This document shows, one piece after another, positions 18,764 to 27,157 of a stretch of DNA of 64,000 bases. Position numbers and translations under genes: made by a program. The stretch's first letter is position 1. Every line of letters starts with the position of its first letter. Below the pieces are notes generated by a model, which was given only the letters and a program-made list of their open reading frames with translations, was not told the DNA's origin and ran no database searches. The stretch is taken from contig CAYVOD010000003.1 in assembly GCA_964453055.1 (NCBI GenBank), positions 16,484 through 80,483 of the forward strand, written 5' to 3'. Source of the stretch: UBA2256 sp964453055. GTDB taxonomy: Bacteria; Spirochaetota; Spirochaetia; Treponematales; Rectinemataceae.

Positions 18764-20320
18764 TCAGTGCCTGAAATGGCGGACGCCCGTGAGCACCATG
18801 GCCATGCCCGCCTTGTCTGCGGCGGCCAGTGATTCCTTGTCCCGAATGGAGCCGCCGGGCTGCACGATAGCCCTGATTCCCGCCGCGGCCGCTTCCTCCA
18901 CGGAATCCGGGAAGGGGAAGAAAGCATCGGAGGCCATCACCGCGCCCCTCGCCTTGTCGCCTGCGTGGCGGGCAGCGATGCGCACCGAGTCGACCCTGTT
19001 GGGCTGGCCCGCGCCTACGCCCACCGTCGCGCCTTCCCTGGCGAAGACGATGGCGTTGGACTTGACCGACATGCAAGCCTTCCATGCGAAGGCCAGATCC
19101 TTGAGCTCATCCTCGCTGGGAACGCGGGCCGAGACGACCTTCCACTCCGAAGCCGGAGGATCTCCCCGATCGATGTCCTGGCGAAGGAAACCGCCGAGAA
19201 CGCTTCTGACCTCGAATTCAGGCCTTTCATGGCCGGGGATAAGGACCCGGAGGTTTTTCTTTTTGGCCAGGAGCGCCTGGGCTTCGGGGCTGAAGCCGGG
19301 AGCGGCGATGCATTCAGCGAAGAGCTCGCCCAGGGTCCTCACGCATTCCTCGTCGAAAGGTCGGTTGACCGCGATTATGCCGCCGAAGGCCGAAACCGGA
19401 TCGCAGGCTATGGCCTTGGAAAGGGCCAGGGCGAGGGAATCGCCGGTTCCCTCCCGCGCCTCGGCTATCCCGCAGGGGGTGAGATGCTTCACCACCACCG
19501 CCGCGGGGGTTTTAAAGCGGTTGACCGCCTGCCAGGCCGCGTCCAGGTCGAGTATGTTGTTGTACGAAAGCTCCTTGCCCTGCAGTAGGCTGCCCGCCAT
19601 GGGGGATCCTTCTGGCTTGGCGGAATAGAGCGCGGCTCGCTGATGGGGATTTTCGCCGTAGCGGAGATCCTGCACCTTCCAGCCTGAAAATGCCAGGATT
19701 TCGGGAAGCGGAGCCGATCGGGCGGCGGAGTCAGCTTTCGGGGCTCCTTCGGACGCGAACCAGGCGGCGATGGCCGCGTCGTAGGAAGCGGTTCGCGCGA
19801 AAGCCTGACCGGCAAGCCGCCTGAGGGTCTCGGCGGATAGGCTTCCCGAGCGTTCCAGTTCGGCTAACACGGGAGAGTATTGTTCGGCCGAGCTCAACAC
19901 CGCTACTCTCTCGTGGTTTTTTGCGGCTGCTCTCAAGAGGGCGACGCCGCCTATGTCGATTTTTTCGATTATTTCCTGTCTTTGGCTGGAGGGGTCGGCG
20001 ATTGTCTTCTCGAAAGGATAGAGGTCCACGACGACCATGTCCACTGCCTTGTAGCCGAGGCTGGCGATTTCCGCCAAGTCCGAGCCGCTCGCCCTGGCCA
20101 GGATGCCGCCGTGGATGGCAGGATGGAGGGTCTTGACCCTTCCGCCCAGGATTTCCCGGGCGCCGGTATAGGACGAGATTTCCTCCACCTGGATGCCGGA
20201 AGCCTTGAGGGCGGCCGCCGTGCCTCCCGAGGCAAGGAAGCTCCAGCCCAAACGCGAGAGTCCGGCGGCGAATTCGGCCAGGCCGGTTTTCTCATAGACA
20301 GACAGAATCGCTATAGGCAT
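18764..20320 (-). CDS. purH: Bifunctional AICAR transformylase/IMP cyclohydrolase
   Basis: 518 aa. The N-terminal cyclohydrolase domain has the MGS-like fold (IAILSVYEKTGLAEFAAGLSRLGW), and the C-terminal transformylase has the K-H pair (VVKHLTPCGIAEA) and RYGENPHQRAALY. It performs the last two steps to IMP. It follows purN by 4 bp. No missing catalytic segment is seen. Confidence 0.96.
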   Translation of the reverse strand: MPIAILSVYEKTGLAEFAAGLSRLGWSFLASGGTAAALKASGIQVEEISSYTGAREILGGRVKTLHPAIHGGILARASGSDLAEIASLGYKAVDMVVVDLYPFEKTIADPSSQRQEIIEKIDIGGVALLRAAAKNHERVAVLSSAEQYSPVLAELERSGSLSAETLRRLAGQAFARTASYDAAIAAWFASEGAPKADSAARSAPLPEILAFSGWKVQDLRYGENPHQRAALYSAKPEGSPMAGSLLQGKELSYNNILDLDAAWQAVNRFKTPAAVVVKHLTPCGIAEAREGTGDSLALALSKAIACDPVSAFGGIIAVNRPFDEECVRTLGELFAECIAAPGFSPEAQALLAKKKNLRVLIPGHERPEFEVRSVLGGFLRQDIDRGDPPASEWKVVSARVPSEDELKDLAFAWKACMSVKSNAIVFAREGATVGVGAGQPNRVDSVRIAARHAGDKARGAVMASDAFFPFPDSVEEAAAAGIRAIVQPGGSIRDKESLAAADKAGMAMVLTGVRHFRH

Positions 20321-20324
20321 CGTC

Positions 20325-21029
20325 TCAACCTCCTATTGTATCCGTTTCGTTGTTTCGCAGGCTCGCGGCGAGCCTGGCGGCCGCCCGTACGACCAGGCGG
20401 TGTTCGAGCCCGTGGATTTCGGCCTCGAATTCCTCCAGGCTTTCGCCGGGCGTAAAGTCCATCCTTTCCGCCTCGAGTACGGGGCCTGTATCGACCCCCT
20501 CGTCGGGAACGAGGTGCACCATGACGCCGCTATGGTCGATCTCTCCCTCGCGCCAGGCATTCCAGGCCCGCTGGATCGCGTTCGTCCCCGGGAAACTTCC
20601 GGGAAGGGCTGGATGCAGATTATAAATCCTGCCGGGGAATCGGCCTATGAAAGCGTTGCTGAGGATGCGCATCCAGCCAAGAAGAAAGACATAGTCGGGT
20701 TTCCGGGGCTCTATGAGGTCGGCCAGCCGCGCGTCGTAGCGCCGACGCGATTCGTCCCGGTCCAGGCCGGACTCGCGGCGATAGGGAAAAGCCTGGGCCG
20801 CTACGCCGGCTTTCCTGGCTTTTTCCAAGGCGGGAGCTTCCGGTTCCGAGGAAACCACCAAGACCGCCTCGGCGTCCAGGCTTCCCTCGAGTGAAGCATC
20901 CAGGAAAGCCTGGAGATTGGTTCCCCTGCCGGATACGAGTATGACGAATCGAGCCTTTCCGGAGCCTGTTCCCCGATGCGGGGGGCTTCCGGGCCGGTAT
21001 CGCTGAAGGCCGGCCGCCTGGGGATTCAT
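20325..21029 (-). CDS. purN: Phosphoribosylglycinamide formyltransferase
   Basis: 234 aa, about 25 residues longer at the N-terminus than typical PurN; the conserved part begins KARFVILVSGRGTNLQAF. Catalytic Asn/His in NLHPALPGSFPG and Asp in the HLVPDEGVDTGPV region are present. It transfers formyl from 10-formyl-THF to GAR. Its ATG overlaps the purDM stop by 4 bp, which supports the long start by coupling. The gene order PurD-PurM-PurN mirrors the domain order of animal GART. Confidence 0.95.
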   Translation of the reverse strand: MNPQAAGLQRYRPGSPPHRGTGSGKARFVILVSGRGTNLQAFLDASLEGSLDAEAVLVVSSEPEAPALEKARKAGVAAQAFPYRRESGLDRDESRRRYDARLADLIEPRKPDYVFLLGWMRILSNAFIGRFPGRIYNLHPALPGSFPGTNAIQRAWNAWREGEIDHSGVMVHLVPDEGVDTGPVLEAERMDFTPGESLEEFEAEIHGLEHRLVVRAAARLAASLRNNETDTIGG

Positions 21030-23413
21030 CGTTTTCCCCCCCGCTCAGGCGAGACCGGCCCCGCGCTCTCCGGAAGTCCCTTTAGAATGGCCTCGCACTT
21101 TCCGGGAACGAGCTCGCCGATGATATAGGCTTTTTCGCCCGCCAGATCGGCCAGGCGGCCGATTTTTTCCGGCGCGACCACGGCGACCATGCCGATGCCC
21201 ATATTGAAGACCCTGTACATTTCCGCCGGCGGCACCCTTCCCTTCTCCATGATCAGTTTGAAAAGCGCCGGCATAGGCCAGGAGTCGGCGCGGATCACTG
21301 CGTCGAGGTCTCCGGGCAGCACCCTCGGCACGTTGCCTTCGAAGCCCCCGCCGGTGATGTGGGCCAGGGCTTTGATCAAGCCCGGCTCTTTTTCCAGGAC
21401 GGGACGCAGAAGGGGAAGATAGGAGCGGTGAGGCTCCAGGAGGGCTCGATGGAGGGGCTTGCCGAGAATATCGGAATAGCCTTGGTAATCCTCGTCGGAA
21501 AAAATGCTGCGGGCCAGGGAGAATCCGTTGGTATGGAGTCCGCTGGAAGAGAAGCCAACCAGGAGATCGCCCGCCCTGATCCCAGCCCCTGGAAGCCTTC
21601 TGTCCTTCTCGACGACTCCCACGATGGCTCCGGCCAGGTCGAATTCCCCTGGGAAGTAAACTCCGGGCATCTCTGCGGTCTCGCCCCCGATGAGAGCGCA
21701 GCCTGATTCCCTGCAGGCTGCTGCCATGCCTTCCACTGCGGCGGCGACCATGGAGGGATCGAGTTTAGGGAAGGCGACGTAATCCAGGAAGAAGAGGGGC
21801 CTGGCTCCCTGGACGAGGATATCGTCCACGCAGTGATTTACTATATCCATGCCTATGGTCGAAAAGCTGTCGAACCGGGAGGCGAGCTTCACCTTGGTGC
21901 CCACTCCGTCGGTGGAGGCCACGAGCACGGGCTCTTTCATAGAGGCGAGACCCGAGGCATCGTACATGCCGCCGAAAGATCCTATTCCAGCCAGCACCTC
22001 TGGCCCATAGGTGGAACGCACGGCGGCGGCCATGAGCTCGACTGCCCTTTCCCCTGCCTCTATGTCGACCCCGGCGGCGGCGTAGCTACCGGCGGCACGA
22101 TCAAGACTTGGGCCCGTGACCGCCAAGCCGGCGACCAGGCTTCTCCCCCTGCCGATGTCCCTCCTATACCTGCTTCTGGGAAGATCGACGAGGGCGAGGC
22201 GGGAGTAAGCCGCCTGCAGTGCTGCCGGGAGGGAATCGGCCCAGGCCGATACGGAGAGCAGCCTTCCTCCAGCGGCTTCGATCTCGCCGGAGCGGGAGAT
22301 ACGGGTCGCTCCGTGGAAAATGTAAGTATCGCCGCTGGCGGAGTAGTCAGCCATGGTTCTCGGCGCGTCGGGTCCGGAATCCCGGGCGTAGCCTTCGGAG
22401 GCGAGGACCACGGTGGCGCAAGATCCCTGTCTCCAGCGGACAGGATACTCTTCAAGCCTGCCCCGGACACAGGCGAGCATGACTTCTCCCAGGTCCGAAT
22501 CCAAAAGCGGCAGCAATGCCTGGGTTTCGGGGTCCCCGAAACGGCAATTGTACTCCAGGGCCTTGGGACCGTCCTTGGTCATGATGAGGCCGGCGTAGAG
22601 CGTCCCGACGAAGGGCGAACCTTCCTCGGCGAGCCCCTTGCAGGCTCCGAGGAGGAAAAGGTCGGCCAGGGCTTGAGAGCGGGTCAAGGCTCCGGGCGAT
22701 GCGCAAGCGATCGCGCCCATTCCTCCCGTGTTGGGGCCTGCGTCGTTTTCCAAAAGACGCTTATGATCCTGGGAGGGCGGCATGGCTTGTACGCTCTTGC
22801 CGTCGCAGAATCCCAGGAGGGAGAGTTCCTCCCCCTGCAGCCTTTCCTCTATGACAACCTGGCTTCCCGCGTCGCCCAGGCTTTTCCCGAGCATGAGGGA
22901 CTCGAGGATAGCTTCGGCCTCTCCGGGACTATCGGGGAGAAATACGCCCTTGCCAGCGGCCAGGCCTGCGGCCTTGATGACAAAGGGCCAGGGCGGGGCT
23001 TGGATAAAGCGAGAGGCCTGGCTGAGGTCGTCGAAAACCCTGAAGTCGGCGGTCGGTATGCCATGCCGCCGCATGAAGGATTTGGCGAAGCTTTTGGAGG
23101 ATTCTATCCGCGCCGCGGCGGAGCCGGGGCCGAAGCAGAGGGGCGGTTTCGCCGGACGAAGCTCCTTGAGCCGGTCGGCCAGGCCGAGGGTAAGGGGCAG
23201 TTCCGGGCCGACCGCGACAAGGTCGATGTCATAGTCGAGGACAGCCTTGAGGATGCCGGGAATATCGTCGGCCCTGATGTCGAGGTTGATCCCGAGTCCG
23301 GCTGTCCCGGCGTTTCCAGGAGCGCAGTAGAGCCGCCCGGTTATGGAGGAGCTGGACAATTTCCAGGCTATGGCATGTTCCCTGGCTCCCGATCCGACAA
23401 CAAGCAGGTTCAT
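21026..23413 (-). CDS. purDM: Fused GAR synthetase and AIR synthetase (PurD-PurM)
   Basis: 795 aa single frame. Residues 1-~425 are GAR synthetase: VVGSGAREHAIAWKL at the start, the ATP-grasp core (KAAGLAAGKGV), SQDHKRL, GPNTGGMGA and EYNCRFGDPETQ. Residues ~443-790 are AIR synthetase: YAAAGVDIEAGERAVELM, GSFGGMYD, ASTDGVGTKVKLA, GGETAEMPGVY and HITGGGFEGNVPR. It catalyses pathway steps 2 and 5. In most bacteria these are separate genes; the fusion resembles the first two parts of eukaryotic GART. ATG 23413 is chosen for AAGGAAGGA upstream and a start directly on the PurD fold. Confidence 0.95.
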   Translation of the reverse strand: MNLLVVGSGAREHAIAWKLSSSSITGRLYCAPGNAGTAGLGINLDIRADDIPGILKAVLDYDIDLVAVGPELPLTLGLADRLKELRPAKPPLCFGPGSAAARIESSKSFAKSFMRRHGIPTADFRVFDDLSQASRFIQAPPWPFVIKAAGLAAGKGVFLPDSPGEAEAILESLMLGKSLGDAGSQVVIEERLQGEELSLLGFCDGKSVQAMPPSQDHKRLLENDAGPNTGGMGAIACASPGALTRSQALADLFLLGACKGLAEEGSPFVGTLYAGLIMTKDGPKALEYNCRFGDPETQALLPLLDSDLGEVMLACVRGRLEEYPVRWRQGSCATVVLASEGYARDSGPDAPRTMADYSASGDTYIFHGATRISRSGEIEAAGGRLLSVSAWADSLPAALQAAYSRLALVDLPRSRYRRDIGRGRSLVAGLAVTGPSLDRAAGSYAAAGVDIEAGERAVELMAAAVRSTYGPEVLAGIGSFGGMYDASGLASMKEPVLVASTDGVGTKVKLASRFDSFSTIGMDIVNHCVDDILVQGARPLFFLDYVAFPKLDPSMVAAAVEGMAAACRESGCALIGGETAEMPGVYFPGEFDLAGAIVGVVEKDRRLPGAGIRAGDLLVGFSSSGLHTNGFSLARSIFSDEDYQGYSDILGKPLHRALLEPHRSYLPLLRPVLEKEPGLIKALAHITGGGFEGNVPRVLPGDLDAVIRADSWPMPALFKLIMEKGRVPPAEMYRVFNMGIGMVAVVAPEKIGRLADLAGEKAYIIGELVPGKCEAILKGLPESAGPVSPERGGKR

Positions 23414-23444
23414 AATTCCATCCTTCCTTCGGTATTCAGAACAG

Positions 23445-24875
23445 CTAGAATTCAAAACGATCCTTGACCTCGGATAAATCCACTTCGAAGGGATATTCGC
23501 CTGAGAAACAGGCTGTGCAGTACTTGCCTAAGTCACCCACGGCCTTGCCCGCCGCCTCCAGCGAGAGATAGGCCAGGGAATCGGCGCCGCTCCATTTCGC
23601 CATTTCCTCCAAGGGGAGGATATTGGCGATCAGGTCCTTCCGCTCTCCCATATCGACGCCCATCATGCAGGGAAAGCGCACCGGGGGACTGGAAACCCGG
23701 ACATGGATTCCCCTGGCTCCCGCGTTTTTAAGCAGAGCGACCAGGGGCCTGATCGTATTGCCCCGGACTATGGAGTCGTCGATGACGACGATGCGTTTTC
23801 CTTTCACCGAGTCGGTAAGCACGTTGAACTTCAGGGAAACGCCCCGCTTTCGCAGGAAATTGGATGGTTCGATGAAGGTCCTGCCTATATAGCGGTTTTT
23901 TACGAAGGCTTCGCCGTAGGGGATGCCCGAGGCTTCCGAATAGCCTATGGCCGCGGAGATGGAAGAATCCGGCACGGGGATGACCAGGTCGGCATCCACC
24001 GGCGAGTCGATGGCCAGGCGGGCGCCGAACACCCGGCGCACCTCGTGGACGGAGAGTCCGTTCCATACCGAATCCGGGCGGGAGAAGTAGACGAACTCGA
24101 AAAGGCAGGAGGCCTGACGGATGCCCATGGACTTAAGGCCTTCGAGTTTTGCGCTGGTGATTTCGCCCTTTCCGTCGCAGAAAATAATCTGCCCTGGTTC
24201 GATTTCATGGATTTCCCTGCAGCCCAGGGTGGAAAGGGCGCAGGTTTCCGATGCCGCCACGAATGCTTTTTCGGCGGTAAAGCCGTAGGCGAGAGGACGC
24301 AGTCCCCAGGGATCCCTGGCGGCGAAGACTCCTTCCCTGGTGAGGAGGACGAAAGAGAACGCACCTATCCAGCCGCTCATCGCGGCTTTGATCCTGCTCA
24401 TCCAAAGACGTTTGGGCGAGCCGGCCAGGTCCATGATCATCAACTCGGTGTCGCTGGCTGAGGTGAGGCCGACGCCCTTGTCGAGGAGCCTGCTCCGGAT
24501 CTCGCCGGCGTTGACCAGGTTGCCGTTGTGAGCCAGCGCCATGGGGCCGTATTTCGAGTCGATGAGGAAGGGCTGGATGTTCCTGCTGCTGGAACTGCCG
24601 GTGGTTGAGTAGCGGTTATGCCCTATCGCCAACTGTCCGGAGAGGCTTTCGATGTCGGCTTCCGAGAAGACCTGGGACACGAGGCCCTGGTTTTTCCGCA
24701 CCGAAAGGGAATGCCCGTCGAAGGCGGCGATGCCCGCCGACTCCTGTCCCCTATGCTGGAGGGCGAAAAGCCCGTAATAGATGAGCCGGGCCGCGTCGCT
24801 CCCCGGCGCGTAGATCGCCATGACCCCGCACTCTTCCTTGGCTTCGGCGAAAGGAGAGTCTTGAAGCGGATTCAT
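23445..24875 (-). CDS. purF: Amidophosphoribosyltransferase
   Basis: 476 aa. It begins with a short propeptide before EECGVMAIYAP; Cys16 would be exposed as the N-terminal nucleophile after processing. The glutaminase domain follows (ALQHRGQESAGIAA), then the PRPP loop RIVVIDDSIVRGNT. The C-terminus has CTACFSGEYPFEV, the CxxC arrangement of the Bacillus-type enzyme that carries an Fe4S4 cluster and is processed. First committed step of purine synthesis. Its ATG overlaps the purE stop. Confidence 0.97.
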   Translation of the reverse strand: MNPLQDSPFAEAKEECGVMAIYAPGSDAARLIYYGLFALQHRGQESAGIAAFDGHSLSVRKNQGLVSQVFSEADIESLSGQLAIGHNRYSTTGSSSSRNIQPFLIDSKYGPMALAHNGNLVNAGEIRSRLLDKGVGLTSASDTELMIMDLAGSPKRLWMSRIKAAMSGWIGAFSFVLLTREGVFAARDPWGLRPLAYGFTAEKAFVAASETCALSTLGCREIHEIEPGQIIFCDGKGEITSAKLEGLKSMGIRQASCLFEFVYFSRPDSVWNGLSVHEVRRVFGARLAIDSPVDADLVIPVPDSSISAAIGYSEASGIPYGEAFVKNRYIGRTFIEPSNFLRKRGVSLKFNVLTDSVKGKRIVVIDDSIVRGNTIRPLVALLKNAGARGIHVRVSSPPVRFPCMMGVDMGERKDLIANILPLEEMAKWSGADSLAYLSLEAAGKAVGDLGKYCTACFSGEYPFEVDLSEVKDRFEF

Positions 24876-25381
24876 CGTCCGGAGCCCTTTGCGTAGAGTT
24901 CGGCGCCCAGGCCTGCGTCGTCGGCTTCGATCTTGTCCCTCGCTTCTTGCTGGAAGGCCTTTATTTTTTCGGCGATCAGCGGTTCTCCTAAGGCTAGGAT
25001 CTTGGCGGCGAAGAGGGCCGCGTTCCGGGGATCGAGGATTGTCGCCGTCGCCACCCCTGGGGGCATCCGGAGGGAGGAAAAGATATCGGCCCCGCCGAAG
25101 GCCTCGCTGGGGGGAGGACAGGCTATGACCGGGAGTTCCGTGGAAAATTCCACCATTCCCGAGAGGGCGTTGGAGAGCCCTGCGATGGTTATGAAGACGC
25201 CTACCTCGCCCTTTTTCTTTTCTTCTGCAAGAATGGCTAGGAGCTTCTCGGGCGTCTTATGCGCCGAAGCTACCCTGGCTTCGCTGGTAATTCCGAACTT
25301 GTCAAGAAATTCTATTATCCGCCCCGCATGGCCAGAGTCGGATTTTCCGCCCATCAGGATAAGCACTTTTCCGTTTTTCAC
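24872..25381 (-). CDS. purE: Class II PurE, AIR carboxylase
   Basis: 169 aa from GTG 25381, which overlaps the purC stop (GTGA). It is recognisably class II: the N-terminal motif is MGGKSDSGHAGRI (SDxxHA in place of SDWxTM), then SAHKTPEKL, ITIAGLSNALSGMV, CPPPSEAFGGADIFSSLRMP and a short C-terminal helix region. Class II enzymes, known from animals and from Treponema denticola, carboxylate AIR directly with CO2 and do not need PurK; no purK is present in this operon. A longer frame upstream runs inside purC and was not used. Confidence 0.93.
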   Translation of the reverse strand: MKNGKVLILMGGKSDSGHAGRIIEFLDKFGITSEARVASAHKTPEKLLAILAEEKKKGEVGVFITIAGLSNALSGMVEFSTELPVIACPPPSEAFGGADIFSSLRMPPGVATATILDPRNAALFAAKILALGEPLIAEKIKAFQQEARDKIEADDAGLGAELYAKGSGR

Positions 25382-26352
25382 AGTTCGATCCCCTCCTTTG
25401 CCAGATTGGCGACAAGCCTCGATTCCACGGGGTAGGAACCGGGCTTGAAGGGCTCGCCGGTGAGCAGCTCGTAGGCTTTTTGATACAACAGCGAAGTGTC
25501 GGCCCATACGGAATCGGGGAGGAGGGGCAGCTCGCCATCTCCTCTGTAGCCGACTTCGGCATAACGCAGCCTGACGAATTCCTTGTCGAAAAGTTCAGGT
25601 TCCATACCCTTGCCGACCCTTGCCTGGTAACTATCGGCTTTCCAGAAGCGGGACGAGTCGGGGGTGTGGATTTCGTCTATGAGTACGATTGAGCCGTCAG
25701 GGGCCAATCCGAATTCGTACTTGGTGTCGACGAGAATCAGCCCCGAATCTTCAGCTATTTCGCTGCCCCTGGCGAAAAGGGCAAGGGAGACACTCATGAC
25801 CTGGTCCCAGATATCCTTCTTGAGGTATCCCTTCTCAACCACTTCGGCGACCGTGAGCCGCTCGTCGTGGAATCCGGGGAGGGCCTTTGTGGTAGGGGTG
25901 ATGATCGGCTCGGGAAGGCGCTGGTTTTTCTCGAGCCCTTCGGGGAAGGAATAGCCGTAAATCATTCGCTCGCCCTGGGAGTAGCGATGCCAGAGGGCCG
26001 TGGAGGTCACGCCCGTGATATAGCCCCGCACTATCACCTCCACCGGGAGGGGCGAGGCAAGCTTGACCACCGAGGCGTTGGGATCGGGGACGGAGACGAG
26101 GTGGTTGTCCACTATATCGGCGGTCTTGCGGTTCCACCAGGCGGAGAGTTCGTTGAGCACCTGGCCCTTCCAGGGTACGGCGCCGACTACCCTATCGAAG
26201 GCCGATAGCCTGTCGGTTGTCACCAGCAGGCGTCGTCCTTCACCCAGGGAGTACCAGTCCCGCACCTTGCCCGAATGCTTTTCCAGCCTTCCTTGGGCCA
26301 GCCCCGTGAAAGCCCGGGACAGCTTGGCCTGTATTTCGCTTTTCTCAACCAT
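25378..26352 (-). CDS. purC: SAICAR synthetase
   Basis: 324 aa from ATG 26352 (AAGGAG upstream), long for a bacterial PurC (~240) and like the yeast ADE1-type (~305). Motifs GKVRDWYSL, DRLSAFDRVV, YGYSFPEGLEKNQRLPEPI, LILVDTKYEFG, and IHTPDSSRFW are visible. Ligates aspartate to CAIR. It overlaps purQ by 8 bp and purE by 4 bp. Confidence 0.95.
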   Translation of the reverse strand: MVEKSEIQAKLSRAFTGLAQGRLEKHSGKVRDWYSLGEGRRLLVTTDRLSAFDRVVGAVPWKGQVLNELSAWWNRKTADIVDNHLVSVPDPNASVVKLASPLPVEVIVRGYITGVTSTALWHRYSQGERMIYGYSFPEGLEKNQRLPEPIITPTTKALPGFHDERLTVAEVVEKGYLKKDIWDQVMSVSLALFARGSEIAEDSGLILVDTKYEFGLAPDGSIVLIDEIHTPDSSRFWKADSYQARVGKGMEPELFDKEFVRLRYAEVGYRGDGELPLLPDSVWADTSLLYQKAYELLTGEPFKPGSYPVESRLVANLAKEGIEL

Positions 26353-27157
26353 ATATGGCTCCTTGGTCAATGGCGTGGCGGACTCCGTTTTTGAAGATGG
26401 CCAACCCTGAACCCTGCCTACCTCCATGGTAGGAGCGGCCCGCGGGGCCGGTCAGGACATTGTCTTCCGGATGGGGCATGAGTCCCAGGACATTGCCTTT
26501 GGGGTTGCAGATGCCGGCGATATCGTGGGGAGATCCGTTGGGATTATAGGGCCACGCTTCATCGGCCGGCGCTCCGGAAGACAGGGCATAGCGAAGCGCG
26601 ACGAGGCCGGCGGACTGCAGTGCGTCCAGGTGCGCCTGGCTCGAGGCGAGGAAACGTCCTTCGCCATGGGCTACCGGGCAGGCTACGGGTTCTTCGATAC
26701 CCTTCGTCCAGATGCAAGGACTCTTTTCAGCCCTTAGGGTGACCCAGCGGCATTCGAAACGGCCGTTGGCGTTGTCGCTGAGGGTATAGTGTCGGTGGTC
26801 CTCGTCGGAGGGAAAGAATTGCCTGCCCGGGAGCAGGCCGGCCTTCACCAGGGTCTGGAAGCCGTTGCAGATGCCTATGACGGGCTTGCCCTCTTCGACG
26901 AAGCGGCTTACTTCGTCCTTGAAAAAGGAAGCGATGTCCAGGGCGAAGAGGCGGCCGGCGCCGAGGGCGTCGGCGTAGGAAAAGCCGCCGGGGATCACGA
27001 GGAGCCTGGCCCGGCGCAGCATGCTGGGGTCGGCTCGCAGCTGGTTGACGTGGACTATGGCGGCCTCGGCGCCGGCCGCCTCCAAGGCGAAGGCCGCGTC
27101 CAGGTCCCGGTTAATTCCCGCAGCATGCAGGATGAGGGCTTTGGGTTTCATGCTCAT
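26345..27157 (-). CDS. purQ: FGAM synthase glutaminase subunit
   Basis: 270 aa class I amidotransferase: the nucleophile Cys is in the GICNGFQTL elbow, PGGFSYAD provides the oxyanion strand, and His/Glu lie near the C-terminus (MPHPEDNVL). It supplies ammonia to PurL. The start ATG 27157 overlaps the purL stop by 4 bp and has GGGAGGG upstream. Longer than B. subtilis PurQ (~227), as in treponemes and Bacteroidetes-type enzymes that pair with an intermediate-length PurL. Confidence 0.95.
   Translation of the reverse strand: MSMKPKALILHAAGINRDLDAAFALEAAGAEAAIVHVNQLRADPSMLRRARLLVIPGGFSYADALGAGRLFALDIASFFKDEVSRFVEEGKPVIGICNGFQTLVKAGLLPGRQFFPSDEDHRHYTLSDNANGRFECRWVTLRAEKSPCIWTKGIEEPVACPVAHGEGRFLASSQAHLDALQSAGLVALRYALSSGAPADEAWPYNPNGSPHDIAGICNPKGNVLGLMPHPEDNVLTGPAGRSYHGGRQGSGLAIFKNGVRHAIDQGAIYG

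Noticed and set aside
21833..23467. 544-residue open frame on the plus strand opposite purDM
   Set aside because: It is antisense to a clearly conserved fusion enzyme, its translation is low-complexity Gly/Arg-rich and matches nothing, and it arises from the high GC content.
25382..25507. 42-residue N-terminal extension of PurE
   Set aside because: It lies wholly within purC in another frame; the class II fold starts at the GTG overlapping the purC stop.
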